From positions 1 through 44,773 of the forward strand of contig JADHWJ010000008.1 of the NCBI GenBank assembly GCA_016783545.1: a stretch of DNA of 44,773 bases, read 5' to 3'. The notes beneath the pieces are model-generated. The model saw nothing but the letters and a program-made list of their open reading frames with translations. It had not been told where the DNA came from and ran no database searches. Made by a program: the position numbers and the translations under genes. Of this stretch, positions 31,401 to 39,316 are shown one piece after another (positions within the stretch are counted from its first letter, which is position 1; each line of letters opens with the position of its first letter). Source of the DNA: Candidatus Aenigmatarchaeota archaeon. GTDB lineage: Archaea; Aenigmatarchaeota; Aenigmatarchaeia; QMZP01.

Positions 31401-33575
31401 AATAACATTCATAATTCTTTTCGTTGGGTTTCTATCACCTCTTTCATAATGCTGATATGTTGTTCTTTTTATTCCCATATCAAATTGGCTCAAACCTAGA
31501 TGTTTTCTGATATACTTTAATGTTTCTGATAGATTAGGAATTACATCTGAAATAGAAAATTTGTTTTTAAACATTTCCAGTCTTTTATTCTTCTTTTTAG
31601 TTGAGAATCCTATCATTTTGCTAAATTTCTTAAGGTCAGAACCAGAAACTATAATCCTATAGTATTTTCTGTATTTGGGGGTTGGAGAATTTGTAGCTCT
31701 TTTCATCATTCCATGCACCTGAGATAATATACTGAATCTTAGCAATAATATCTGTATCTGTTCTGCCATAATTTTGCTTGCAGTGCTAAGTTCTATTCCT
31801 CTTCTTCCTATATGCGCCTCACAATCAAAAAATACCTGTAAAAATTCTTTAATTTCATTATCGCTTGCTCTAAGTATTATATTCGGTATTTTCTTGTTTT
31901 TGGATTTTTCCAAGAAACTTGGCTCAATTTTCTCAAGAAAATCGACAAGTTCTATAGAAGAGAGATAATAATCCCAAGCGGTTTTTCCCTTATGCGGGAT
32001 TCTCTTATGAATCGGTATGTTGAATATCTTAGCAGACATCTCAAAATCTTTCAAAATTTTCGGGTCATTGTTAGTGAACCAAATCAATTTTGATTTCTCT
32101 CTTTTCTGCACATAACCTTCAGCAAGTATATATGCTAAAAATTTACAAAGTCTTGGTGTTGTTTTTTTAGGAATAATTATATGCTTTGCGTTGTTTGCTT
32201 TGCTTCTTCTAACATTAATTCTAATATTTTGCTGCTTACCTTTAATTGAAAGTTTCCTCGGGGATGCTATGAAATCATTCTTAGAAAGTTTTGATGCCTC
32301 TATGGATTTAACAGAACCATCTGAACAAATAAAGAATGGATGTGTAGGTGTAACAGTTATTGTTTTTCCAGAGTAAGTTTCTATATTATAGAGACTTTTC
32401 GGGCTTTTCCTTTTCCAAAATATGTTTGCCTTTGTTTTCTGCATCTTTCCGATCAAAGACAAACTTAATAAATCATCATTTCCCTCTGCATACCAACCAT
32501 CTTTTATCTTTTCTTTATTGTTTTTTAATTTATTTTCTACAATATCTTCTATTTTTTTTATCTCTCCATTTATCAGGATAACATTCGTATTACCAGAAAC
32601 GCATTTTCCAGCCGCCGGATCTCCTAACAACAAAACATGTATATCACCTCTTATCTTTGTATTATCCCTCATCAATTTTGGTACACCACCAAAGAGCTGA
32701 AGTATTATGGATTCCTTTATTTCTGAAAGACCATATAAAGAAGGTGCTAAGCTACCAACCAACTTTTTATAAACCATTGGGTCATTTGAAAGTTTCTTTA
32801 TTCTTTTCTCATCCTCTTTGCTAACTTCAACCTTTTCCCAGCCAAGTTCTGTTGGTTCTATATGATTTGCCTCAAAATAAAAGTCAAGCTTTGATGAATA
32901 GAACTTTCCCTTTGGTATATCTCTAAGCATGCCTGTAATTCTTAGCCTGTTACCAGCATCTGTCATCCTTCTGCCTTCTTTCGAGCAAAGGTCTCTTTGA
33001 AGTATTATGTTCATCTGTGACGGTTTCTCTCCTTCTGTTAATTCAAAAGGTTCATCAATAACTATTCTTCTGGTATCAATCAGCTTTGCTTCAGCTTGTT
33101 TGAATCCCTTTGTATTGCCGCATTCGCACTTGTACGGCTTTGAGACAAATCCGAGCCTTGCTTCCTGCTCTATCTTATCACCGCACTCAGGGCATTCCCA
33201 TATGGAAGCTGTTATTTCCGGCCTTATTTCCGATGATCTTCTAACTATACCCTCGATTGCAATGAATTTTCCTATATGCCTTGCTCTCAGATCCCTTATA
33301 TTAACCAAATCAGTATGATTTTTGAATCTTATATTAACAGGCCCAGGGAGTTCTATCTGCTCAGTTGCCTCTTCAAACACTTCAAAGATTGATTCAGGCT
33401 GTTCTTTTAGAATATCAACAATATCTGGATGCGCTTTATCTAAAAAGGCAATATCAACTTCCAGCGCTTTCTCCTCTTCAGATGCTCTGAATAACTCCTT
33501 CTTGTATTTTCTATTTAGAAAATCTTTTATCCTGGTAATGAATTCATTCTTTTTTCTTTGAGAGAGCTCTTCCAT
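28497..33575 (-). CDS. mcm: MCM replicative helicase precursor with two inteins
   Basis: 1692-residue precursor giving a 666-residue MCM after splicing, the hexameric 3'-5' replicative helicase. N-terminal domain with zinc ribbon CPECG ... CECGNTKG (about 128-153). AAA+ core: Walker A LLLGDPAAGK at 315-324, interrupted by intein 1, then SQLLKLAPTIVPRGKYVSGK, interrupted by intein 2 after STAGL, then TATVTKDEEFMGGWVLEAGA. Walker B is ILSIDEFEKM, sensor 1 AGGNPKFSRFD, and arginine finger LLSRFDL. A C-terminal winged helix follows (EKKKEVPIGEIITAAKKEGV). Both junctions have Cys1 and end in HN followed by Ser or Thr, so splicing looks competent. Confidence 0.96.
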   Translation of the reverse strand: MEELSQRKKNEFITRIKDFLNRKYKKELFRASEEEKALEVDIAFLDKAHPDIVDILKEQPESIFEVFEEATEQIELPGPVNIRFKNHTDLVNIRDLRARHIGKFIAIEGIVRRSSEIRPEITASIWECPECGDKIEQEARLGFVSKPYKCECGNTKGFKQAEAKLIDTRRIVIDEPFELTEGEKPSQMNIILQRDLCSKEGRRMTDAGNRLRITGMLRDIPKGKFYSSKLDFYFEANHIEPTELGWEKVEVSKEDEKRIKKLSNDPMVYKKLVGSLAPSLYGLSEIKESIILQLFGGVPKLMRDNTKIRGDIHVLLLGDPAAGKCVSGNTNVILINGEIKKIEDIVENKLKNNKEKIKDGWYAEGNDDLLSLSLIGKMQKTKANIFWKRKSPKSLYNIETYSGKTITVTPTHPFFICSDGSVKSIEASKLSKNDFIASPRKLSIKGKQQNIRINVRRSKANNAKHIIIPKKTTPRLCKFLAYILAEGYVQKREKSKLIWFTNNDPKILKDFEMSAKIFNIPIHKRIPHKGKTAWDYYLSSIELVDFLEKIEPSFLEKSKNKKIPNIILRASDNEIKEFLQVFFDCEAHIGRRGIELSTASKIMAEQIQILLLRFSILSQVHGMMKRATNSPTPKYRKYYRIIVSGSDLKKFSKMIGFSTKKKNKRLEMFKNKFSISDVIPNLSETLKYIRKHLGLSQFDMGIKRTTYQHYERGDRNPTKRIMNVIVRNIEEKIKEMKIEDKKLSEKIESLIGLNRSDIFWDRVKNIEKIKSNEKWVYDLQIPEVHNFIANQIFVHNSQLLKLAPTIVPRGKYVSGKGVSTAGLCTTYDSIIQKSDGGFAKIGDVVEDEIKHNCKEVRPGVFVSEKQSGRIVSFNKNKMKIEPKKITKFWKLKAPTKLTKIISKTGKDIIVTPDNPILVINKGELIWKRASKLTGNDYIACSRVLLPSNKRNVNLTEYIDESAKILNAANIVNNTVEKIKEKTTLREYTRSHDISENQIYHLWRDVTNCGKPSLKALRMLCEDTDTDFYSTLPSKLILSQYNGHKIEIPKKLNKEFAYIMGLVAGDGNITKTPYGGSDIKFTNNDVWLMDEYKKICANQLGFVPKYRKQWNRIQYYRFSSKIIGAILNDFGIPTGKKSKRIHINRNLSLLPNELLGSYIRGVFDTDGSVMMRSGGSNLIELDSASEMFIKGIQLLMLKFGIISFVRKRNPTKSKIRGREVVSGYKWTLEIRGLGNFKKFHKNIGFKLPRKQIILEKIISKTKNEHTNFDIIPNIGHLIKKARNDIGLSSSDIFGYKNYHYEEGRTQISKNKLKWLVNKMKINGSNKTLKHLEKLANSDIVWEKIKKVETFQNKDHDYVYDVTVEDEHSFVCNGMVIHNTATVTKDEEFMGGWVLEAGAIVLANKGILSIDEFEKMAPEDSVAMHEALEQGSVSIAKASIVATLPAETSVLAGGNPKFSRFDPMLSIMQQITIVPTLLSRFDLKFILKDLPNSAKDKLVVEHMLRARQDENYEGAKPVLETDFLRRYIAYSKEHCKPELTVEVGNILKKFYIDSRKRAEQEGSPVPITLRQFEAMIRLAEASAKIQLSDVVRKEDAKRAIKLMTYSLQQLGFDPATGKIDIDLAEGGVASSERSKIRIVMDIINKLSEKKKEVPIGEIITAAKKEGVEEVDDVVDKLKKEGMLFEPSAGYVQKV
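29445..31106 (-). mobile_element. Intein 2 of MCM with LAGLIDADG endonuclease
   Basis: 554 residues inserted between GL and TATV of the AAA+ core. Starts CTTYDSIIQKSDGGFAKIGD (block A, Cys1), has VTPDNPILV (block B), LAGLIDADG motifs YIMGLVAGDG and YIRGVFDTDG, then HTH-like segments, and ends EDEHSFVCNGMVIHN before extein Thr. Motifs have the acids needed for cleavage, so homing may still work. Confidence 0.95.
31188..32603 (-). mobile_element. Intein 1 of MCM in the Walker A motif
   Basis: 472 residues inserted between the P-loop Lys and the following Ser (AAGK/SQLL). Starts CVSGNTNVILINGEIKKIED (block A), has VTPTHPFFI (block B), degenerate LAGLIDADG motifs LAYILAEGYV and FLQVFFDCEA, an XRE-like HTH (GLSQFDMGIKRTTYQHYERG), and ends EVHNFIANQIFVHN. 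The precursor cannot bind ATP until this intein leaves. Confidence 0.95.
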
Positions 33576-33674
33576 GGAAACACAAAGACTAATTGGAATT
33601 AAAATTTATATTGTTAAGAGCTTTTTACAAGAGTTTCCACTTCTGCAAAAATCTCTAGGAAAAACCTGTAAATA

Positions 33675-34514
33675 TCAAATTATCAAAAGGAACAGATTCC
33701 CAATAAATAGACTGACAACAAGTGTGATAACAAATACAGGTGCAAGCCTTACGCCTTCCTTTATGCAGACACTTCCACCCTTCTCCTTTAGTGCCTTAAC
33801 TTCAGCTGGCTTCAAGACTCTCCATTTATCAGTAAGGGGAACATCCCCAACTCTGAGCTCAGATGCGTCTATTCTTTTCCTGAATACAGTACTCTCTATT
33901 ACCTTACCATAATTTATGAAAACCAGTACAAAGAGCAAAAGAACAGGTATCCAGAACATTGTATATGTGAACTGAAGACCTATTCCATAAAACTCATACA
34001 TGAAATAAACAAGCAAAACAGTCAAAACAGAAAAGAAACCCACTATTGAAACAATTCCTTTGTATTTTAATTTAAGGGATTTTTTAAATTCGTTCATTGC
34101 TTTTGGATTTCTAAAGCCGACTATAATAGAATATCCTATCAGATAAAAAAAGCTTATCAGAAAGAAATTAAATATAAGAGTTAATGGAAATGGAAATCTC
34201 TGGGGTATAATTGTGGCAAATGATCCTATTGGAAACAAAAATCCCATTACACCTAAAAGCCAGGCGTCACCATCTCCCCATTGTCTTGTAAAATAGAGAA
34301 GATATCCAATACCCAGGAAAACCAAACCAACTACAATTGAGCCAATTATTATATTGAAGTCAGCTAAGAAAAAGGATGCCAAACCCCTTACCGCCAGCGC
34401 TGCAACTATTGTTGCATATGGCAGCCAATCAGGAAACTCTGTTGTTTTAAGATCAAGATATCCAGCAGCCCCAAGACCTAAAACACCTATTATGAGAAGA
34501 GCCCATTCAAACAT
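33675..34514 (-). CDS. Type IV prepilin peptidase (A24, FlaK-like)
   Basis: 279-residue membrane aspartic protease that cleaves class III signal peptides of archaeal pilins and archaellins. The two catalytic Asp are in GYLDLKTTEFPDW (D21, followed by the ExP feature) and WGDGDAW (GxGD, D83). About seven membrane segments. A soluble insert at about 200-255 (FRKRIDASELRVGDVPLT) separates the last two, longer than in typical FlaK. It is divergent from a FlaJ/TadC gene 168 nt away, suggesting a type IV pilus locus although no pilin or ATPase gene is nearby. Confidence 0.85.
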   Translation of the reverse strand: MFEWALLIIGVLGLGAAGYLDLKTTEFPDWLPYATIVAALAVRGLASFFLADFNIIIGSIVVGLVFLGIGYLLYFTRQWGDGDAWLLGVMGFLFPIGSFATIIPQRFPFPLTLIFNFFLISFFYLIGYSIIVGFRNPKAMNEFKKSLKLKYKGIVSIVGFFSVLTVLLVYFMYEFYGIGLQFTYTMFWIPVLLLFVLVFINYGKVIESTVFRKRIDASELRVGDVPLTDKWRVLKPAEVKALKEKGGSVCIKEGVRLAPVFVITLVVSLFIGNLFLLII

Positions 34515-34581
34515 ATATCCACCTAGACCGATTGTTTGTATTTACTTAGTCAGTCAAACATGTTACTAATTTATTTTGCTA

Positions 34582-34643
34582 GCTTTTATTTGATATTGTG
34601 TTTTTGTTTTGGCTGTTTTTATTTGATTGCGTCTTTGTTGGCT
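34582..34643 (+). repeat. Imperfect tandem repeat in the intergenic region
   Basis: GCTTTTATTTGATATTGTG + TTTTTGTTTTGGCT (34582-34614), then GTTTTTATTTGATTGCGTC + TTTGTTGGCT (34615-34643): a duplicated T-rich unit of about 30 nt between the prepilin peptidase and FlaJ-like starts, upstream of the TATA-like CTTATATTTAT near 34650. Confidence 0.35.
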
Positions 34644-34682
34644 AGATTCTTATATTTATCCCATTTGAGACAATAATAAATT

Positions 34683-36719
34683 ATGCCTTCAGATGATGTT
34701 TACCTGCCTGAACAAAGGATGCCTGAGATAAGAGGTAGAGAGTACAAACTCTATATGAAGTCTGAAGAGAGAAAACTGAGTTGGTATGAGAAACTGGCAA
34801 AACTTGCTTCTAAATTCATTAAAATGAACCCAGACCAGTCCACAAATGAAAATTTGGGAAAGGCAATAAGCTTTGCTGACCTCAGGATCACACCTACAGA
34901 TGTAATGAGCCTTTTTGTGTCAACGATTGTTCTTTTTATCATAGTGGGTGTTGTTACTGGTGTCACTGGTGTTGTTCCTTTGATGGCAGGTGTTCTGATA
35001 GCTGCTCTTGGGCTTGGTATTGGTTATTATTTCCTTAAGTATCCTATAAACCTTGTTAAAAAAAGGAGAATAGAGGCAAGCTCTGAGGTTGTTCTCGCCA
35101 TACTTTATATGGTTGTTTCAATGAGGATATCACCAAATCTGGAAAGAGCTCTGAGATTTGCTGCAGTAAACATATCAGGAGCCTTGGCATGGGATATGAG
35201 AAAACTGATATGGGATATAGAGATGGGAAAATACACGTCAGCCGAACAGGCCATAGACGACTATATGGTTAAATGGAAATCAGAAAATGAAGAGTTCTCA
35301 GAAGCATTAAGACTGATAAAGGAATCTTTGAGGCAGATACCAACACGGGCAGAAACCATTTTAGATGAGTCATTGACAGTAATACTCGAGGGATCGAAAA
35401 CAAGAATGAAGCATTATTCTCAGGAGCTTATGCTTCCTGTGATGGTTATACATATGATGGGTATAGTGCTCCCTGTTTTAGGAACCATAATGGCACCTCT
35501 GGCTGCTGTGTTCATGGCAGACCTTGTAAGACCAGAATATTTTATAATTGGATATGATATTGTCCTTCCTATAGTGATAATATGGTTCATAAACAATACA
35601 CTGAACAAAAGACCTATGACATTTTCCCAGGTAGATATATCAAAGCATCCGGATCTTCCCAAGGGAAACAGTTTCAGGCTGAAAGGAATAGATATACCAG
35701 TTCTTCCTGTTGCAATAATTATTACAGCTGCATTTTTAATTTCCCCTATTATGTTTTTCGCCCAAAATCCAGATATACTGGCAACGGGTATTGTGGAACA
35801 GGACAGGCATACATTCTACTCCATGCTCATGTCGATAATGGTTATAATAGGTATTGGTGTTGGAATCTCTGTATATTACATACTTTCGAACTTCCAAAAA
35901 AAGATAATATATGACAAAATACAGAAAATGGAAGGTGAATTTGAGCTTGCACTTTTCCAGCTTGGTAATAAAATAGCAGGCGGAACACCAACAGAAGTTG
36001 CAATAGAAAAATCCATAGATGATGTAAAGGATTTGGAGATAGTTGGTCTTTTCAAAAAAAGCCTGGATAACATAAGAAATCTTGGAATGACATTTGAGCA
36101 ATCAATATTTGATGAAGAATATGGAGCGATTAGATATTATCCATCTAAATTGATCAAGAACATAATGTATGCTGTTATTGATACGGCAAAGAAGGGTGTT
36201 ACATATGCATCCGAGAGCATGTTAAGAATTGCAAAGTATCTAAAAAACGTAAGGGAAACACAGGAATATCTAAGAGATATTCTGTCAGATACTGTTTCAA
36301 GTATGAGTTTTCAGGCATACTTCCTTTCCCCGATAATAACAGGTCTGATTGTTTCAATGGCTGATGTGATAATAAAGGTATTAAGCAAGCTCGGGGCTTA
36401 TCTGGAAGGCATGGGTCTGGAAGAGGCCGGAATGGGTGGTGGAATGGGACTGTCAAACATATTCGGCAATATGGAGTCTTCCATATCACCTGAACTCTTC
36501 CAAATGATAGTTGGTATATATTTAATAGAGGTTATTATCATCCTTTCAATGTTTGTGACAAAAATAAATCATGGTGAAAACAAGATACTCCAGAAAAATA
36601 GTATCGGAAGGACGCTGATAATTGCGCTTATTATATATGCATTGGTTGCTCTGGTTGCTGGCTCTTTGTTTGGGGATATGATAGAGTCTGCGCTTTCTGG
36701 AATGGGAATCATAGCGTAA
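34683..36719 (+). CDS. FlaJ/TadC-type pilus assembly membrane protein
   Basis: 678 residues with two type II secretion F-like domains, as in archaeal FlaJ/TadC platform proteins, which anchor the assembly ATPase and pull out pilins. Membrane segments occur near 75-120, 255-310, 340-365, 385-410, 545-570, 605-625 and 650-675. The cytosolic parts carry the family's conserved helices: EASSEVVLAILYMVVSMRIS ... ALRFAAVNISGALAWDMRKL in domain 1 and EFELALFQLGNKIAGGTPTE in domain 2. A GMGGGMG loop (about 580) is notable. The partner ATPase is not in the window, unless supplied from elsewhere. Confidence 0.85.
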   Translation: MPSDDVYLPEQRMPEIRGREYKLYMKSEERKLSWYEKLAKLASKFIKMNPDQSTNENLGKAISFADLRITPTDVMSLFVSTIVLFIIVGVVTGVTGVVPLMAGVLIAALGLGIGYYFLKYPINLVKKRRIEASSEVVLAILYMVVSMRISPNLERALRFAAVNISGALAWDMRKLIWDIEMGKYTSAEQAIDDYMVKWKSENEEFSEALRLIKESLRQIPTRAETILDESLTVILEGSKTRMKHYSQELMLPVMVIHMMGIVLPVLGTIMAPLAAVFMADLVRPEYFIIGYDIVLPIVIIWFINNTLNKRPMTFSQVDISKHPDLPKGNSFRLKGIDIPVLPVAIIITAAFLISPIMFFAQNPDILATGIVEQDRHTFYSMLMSIMVIIGIGVGISVYYILSNFQKKIIYDKIQKMEGEFELALFQLGNKIAGGTPTEVAIEKSIDDVKDLEIVGLFKKSLDNIRNLGMTFEQSIFDEEYGAIRYYPSKLIKNIMYAVIDTAKKGVTYASESMLRIAKYLKNVRETQEYLRDILSDTVSSMSFQAYFLSPIITGLIVSMADVIIKVLSKLGAYLEGMGLEEAGMGGGMGLSNIFGNMESSISPELFQMIVGIYLIEVIIILSMFVTKINHGENKILQKNSIGRTLIIALIIYALVALVAGSLFGDMIESALSGMGIIA

Positions 36720-37134
36720 TTTTGTTCAGGTCACCCTCGAGCATAACAGGCTGCATTATTCTGACCTCATGAACCCATCTATGATCTTTATAGTCTGGAA
36801 GATTGTTTAGAATGAATATCTTCTTGTTTAGATAACGAGCCAGACCAATCTCCATCATTGTTGAGGTTCCAATATAGCCATCAATATCATTCTTTGGATG
36901 GTTCAGAACAACTATGGCATCGCTTTTTTCAATAAAGCCAAAACATGTTTCCATAACCTGGTTTTCAATACAATGTTCAAAATCCTTGTCAAGATCGTCT
37001 ATGAACTCAGAATCTTCTAAATGTAAATCTATATCACAGGGAAGAAGTGCTTCATGTCCCATGCTCTCTAGTTTCTTTTTTGCTTCCATCATCTCTTTGG
37101 CAAACGACATACTTCCGCATATCATTATTATCAT
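36709..37134 (-). CDS. Nucleoside 2-deoxyribosyltransferase-like protein (copy 2)
   Basis: 141 residues with the Rossmann-like fold of the nucleoside 2-deoxyribosyltransferase/TIR-like group: N-terminal strand MIIMICGSMSF, helix KEMMEAKKKLESMGHEALLP, then SDAIVVLNHPKNDIDGYIGT, STMMEIGLARYLNKKIFILN with the conserved Glu. Paralogue of the adjacent 37131-37571 product, with which it overlaps by ATGA. Relatives act on nucleotides or their glycosidic bonds; the substrate is unknown. Confidence 0.7.
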   Translation of the reverse strand: MIIMICGSMSFAKEMMEAKKKLESMGHEALLPCDIDLHLEDSEFIDDLDKDFEHCIENQVMETCFGFIEKSDAIVVLNHPKNDIDGYIGTSTMMEIGLARYLNKKIFILNNLPDYKDHRWVHEVRIMQPVMLEGDLNKITL

Positions 37135-37571
37135 AGCTCACCTATCTTGCTTAGATCTCCGTTTAGAACTATCGGCTGCATGGCCTTTATCTCATCTGTA
37201 TAGCTCATATCAGGTATATCGTTTAGAAGGAAAATCTTTTTCCCAAGAACATGTGCAAAACCCATTTCCAAGAGTGTGTTGCCGCCAATGTATCCTTTAA
37301 TCCCTTTCTTTTCCACATTTATTACAAGAACAATATCAGATTCTCCAATTGTCTTATAGTATCTTTTAATAGGGTCACTCTGAACCTTCCTGAAAGCTTC
37401 ATCACCGCACTCTCTTTTCTCATTTTTATATTCTTCAAGCGTCAGTTCACCATTAAGAATTCTATTTGCTGTAAATGGTATATGGACATCATGTCCTTTT
37501 TCTTTAAGTTTTTTTGAGGCCTTGTCTATTTCATATGTAAAATCAATGCTACTGCAGATTATTATTTTCAT
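37131..37571 (-). CDS. Nucleoside 2-deoxyribosyltransferase-like protein (copy 1)
   Basis: 146 residues, first gene of the pair. MKIIICSSIDFTYEIDKASK, then KLKEKGHDVHIPFT, SDIVLVINVEKKGIKGYIGG, NTLLEMGFAHVLGKKIFLLN, and a shared C-terminal end (EIKAMQPIVLNGDLSKI, compare EVRIMQPVMLEGDLNKI in the other copy). The two probably arose by tandem duplication and may form a heterodimer. Confidence 0.7.
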   Translation of the reverse strand: MKIIICSSIDFTYEIDKASKKLKEKGHDVHIPFTANRILNGELTLEEYKNEKRECGDEAFRKVQSDPIKRYYKTIGESDIVLVINVEKKGIKGYIGGNTLLEMGFAHVLGKKIFLLNDIPDMSYTDEIKAMQPIVLNGDLSKIGEL

Positions 37572-37594
37572 ACAAATAATTAGATATTTTATAT

Positions 37595-39244
37595 TTATTT
37601 ATGACCGAAGACTAGAACGACTTGGCCTTTTGTTTTGGAATCAACTCTTGCAAAACCAATTCTGTTCATCTGGATAATATCACCGACTTTTAGCTTGGCC
37701 ATAGCCGGTTCTCCCAAACCAGAAAGCTCGCCTTCTGGTGTTAGAATCTTTATCTTTACATTGGGTTCAGAAACCCATTGTATCTTTTGCATGCTCTGTA
37801 TTAATTCATCTCCATTGTATTGGGAAGTTTTGTCAAGTTTTATATTTCCAAGCTCTATAAGCCTTATGCTCTTTCCCTTCAGACACTTGAAGTCTTCTCC
37901 GGAAATGAAAATGTTTTTGGAAACATCTACCTTTCTTTTGCCTCTTTTGGGAAAATCAGGGTGGTAGATAAGTTCTGTCTGTTTTTTATTAGTTTCCATC
38001 TTGATTTTAACAGGATCTATTACAGCCATATACCGGTCTGCTTTTGGATCCACTGATTTCCTGTTAAATGCGTATATGTTCTCCCAACCAAGCCTTATAT
38101 CTGTTTTTGAAAGTCCGCAGCCCTTTGCGGCTTCTAAAAATGCTTCTGGCTGGAATCCTCTTCGAAGGAAGGCTCTTAGTGTTGGCAATGAGGGGTCATC
38201 CCATCCAGAGTATTTTCCTGTTTTTATCCCGTCTTTAATGTCCCTTGTATGAAGCTTTTCGCCAGGAAGGTAGACCATTCCAAAATTTATCACAATAGGC
38301 GGCTTCCATCCCAGAGCCTTGTAAACTCTTTCCTGGATAGCTGTGTTGTGCTCATGTTCCTTGCCCCTGAAAACATGTGTTATTCCCTGAAGATGATCTT
38401 CTACGGTATTTGCAAAATTATACAAAGGCCACACATAATATTTGTTTCCGGTAAGAGGATGTTTGCCTTTAGCTATTCTAAATAGAGGAGGGTCTCTGAT
38501 AGCTGGATTAGGATCACTCATGTTGGTTTTCAGCCTGAGAACAGCCTCGCCTTCTTCCATCTTGCCTTCAAGCATTTCATTCCAAAGGAAAAGACTTGGC
38601 TCATCGCTTCTTTTTCTGCAATCACATTCTTTTTTCTCAATTTTCAGCTTTCTGAAATCTTCAGCAGAACAAGAGCATACATATGTATCCCTATTTCTAA
38701 TCAATTTTTCAGCCTGTTCATAAAATTTTTCCATATCATTGGACTCTATTATAACTTTGTCTGGCTTCAGGCTAACTGATTTCAGATCTTCCTCTATCAT
38801 TCCATAGAACTGTTTCTCAACCTTGGATGGATCTGTATCTTCCAAGCGAAGAATAAACTTCCCCTTATACCGTTTTGCATATATATAACTCAGAGAAGCT
38901 GCTCTGAGTATGTGGAATATTGTAAGTGGTCCTGATGGCGCTGGAGCAAAACGAGTAACAACCTTTCCCATTTTAGCATCTTTCAATTCAGGTAGACCTT
39001 GTTTTTTCTCTTCTTTGACAAGAAGTTTCTTATCTATTCCTTCAAGCTCCTTCTTCTGGTCTTCTGGACTTAGCTCATTTACACTTTCAACTGTATTTTC
39101 AATATCAGACCTTAAAGGTGCTATATTTTTTCTTAAATTGGGGTTTTCTGCAAGAACCTTTCCAAGCACAGCTCCGGGGTTAGCCTTGCCATTATAAAAC
39201 ACAGCATTTTGAAGTGCATACTTTCTTATCAATTTTGAATCCAT
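37595..39244 (-). CDS. gltX: Glutamyl-tRNA synthetase, archaeal type
   Basis: 549 residues, class I synthetase, probably non-discriminating as in most archaea. About 95 residues of N-terminal helical extension precede the Rossmann fold. The HIGH region reads RFAPAPSGPLTIFHILRAAS (98-117), i.e. TIFH in place of HIGH. LRLEDTDPSK, VEDHLQGITHVFRGKEHEHN and WDDPSLPTLRAFLRRG are family signatures. The KMSKS loop reads EKLHTRDI (329-336). The C-terminal anticodon-binding beta-barrels are complete. The changed signature motifs are odd but the rest is well kept. Confidence 0.93.
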   Translation of the reverse strand: MDSKLIRKYALQNAVFYNGKANPGAVLGKVLAENPNLRKNIAPLRSDIENTVESVNELSPEDQKKELEGIDKKLLVKEEKKQGLPELKDAKMGKVVTRFAPAPSGPLTIFHILRAASLSYIYAKRYKGKFILRLEDTDPSKVEKQFYGMIEEDLKSVSLKPDKVIIESNDMEKFYEQAEKLIRNRDTYVCSCSAEDFRKLKIEKKECDCRKRSDEPSLFLWNEMLEGKMEEGEAVLRLKTNMSDPNPAIRDPPLFRIAKGKHPLTGNKYYVWPLYNFANTVEDHLQGITHVFRGKEHEHNTAIQERVYKALGWKPPIVINFGMVYLPGEKLHTRDIKDGIKTGKYSGWDDPSLPTLRAFLRRGFQPEAFLEAAKGCGLSKTDIRLGWENIYAFNRKSVDPKADRYMAVIDPVKIKMETNKKQTELIYHPDFPKRGKRKVDVSKNIFISGEDFKCLKGKSIRLIELGNIKLDKTSQYNGDELIQSMQKIQWVSEPNVKIKILTPEGELSGLGEPAMAKLKVGDIIQMNRIGFARVDSKTKGQVVLVFGHK

Positions 39245-39316
39245 ATATAATATTTGGAATAGATTAATATTAAATCAAAAAACGCAAATATTAAATCTAT
39301 AGAACAATAATTAAAT

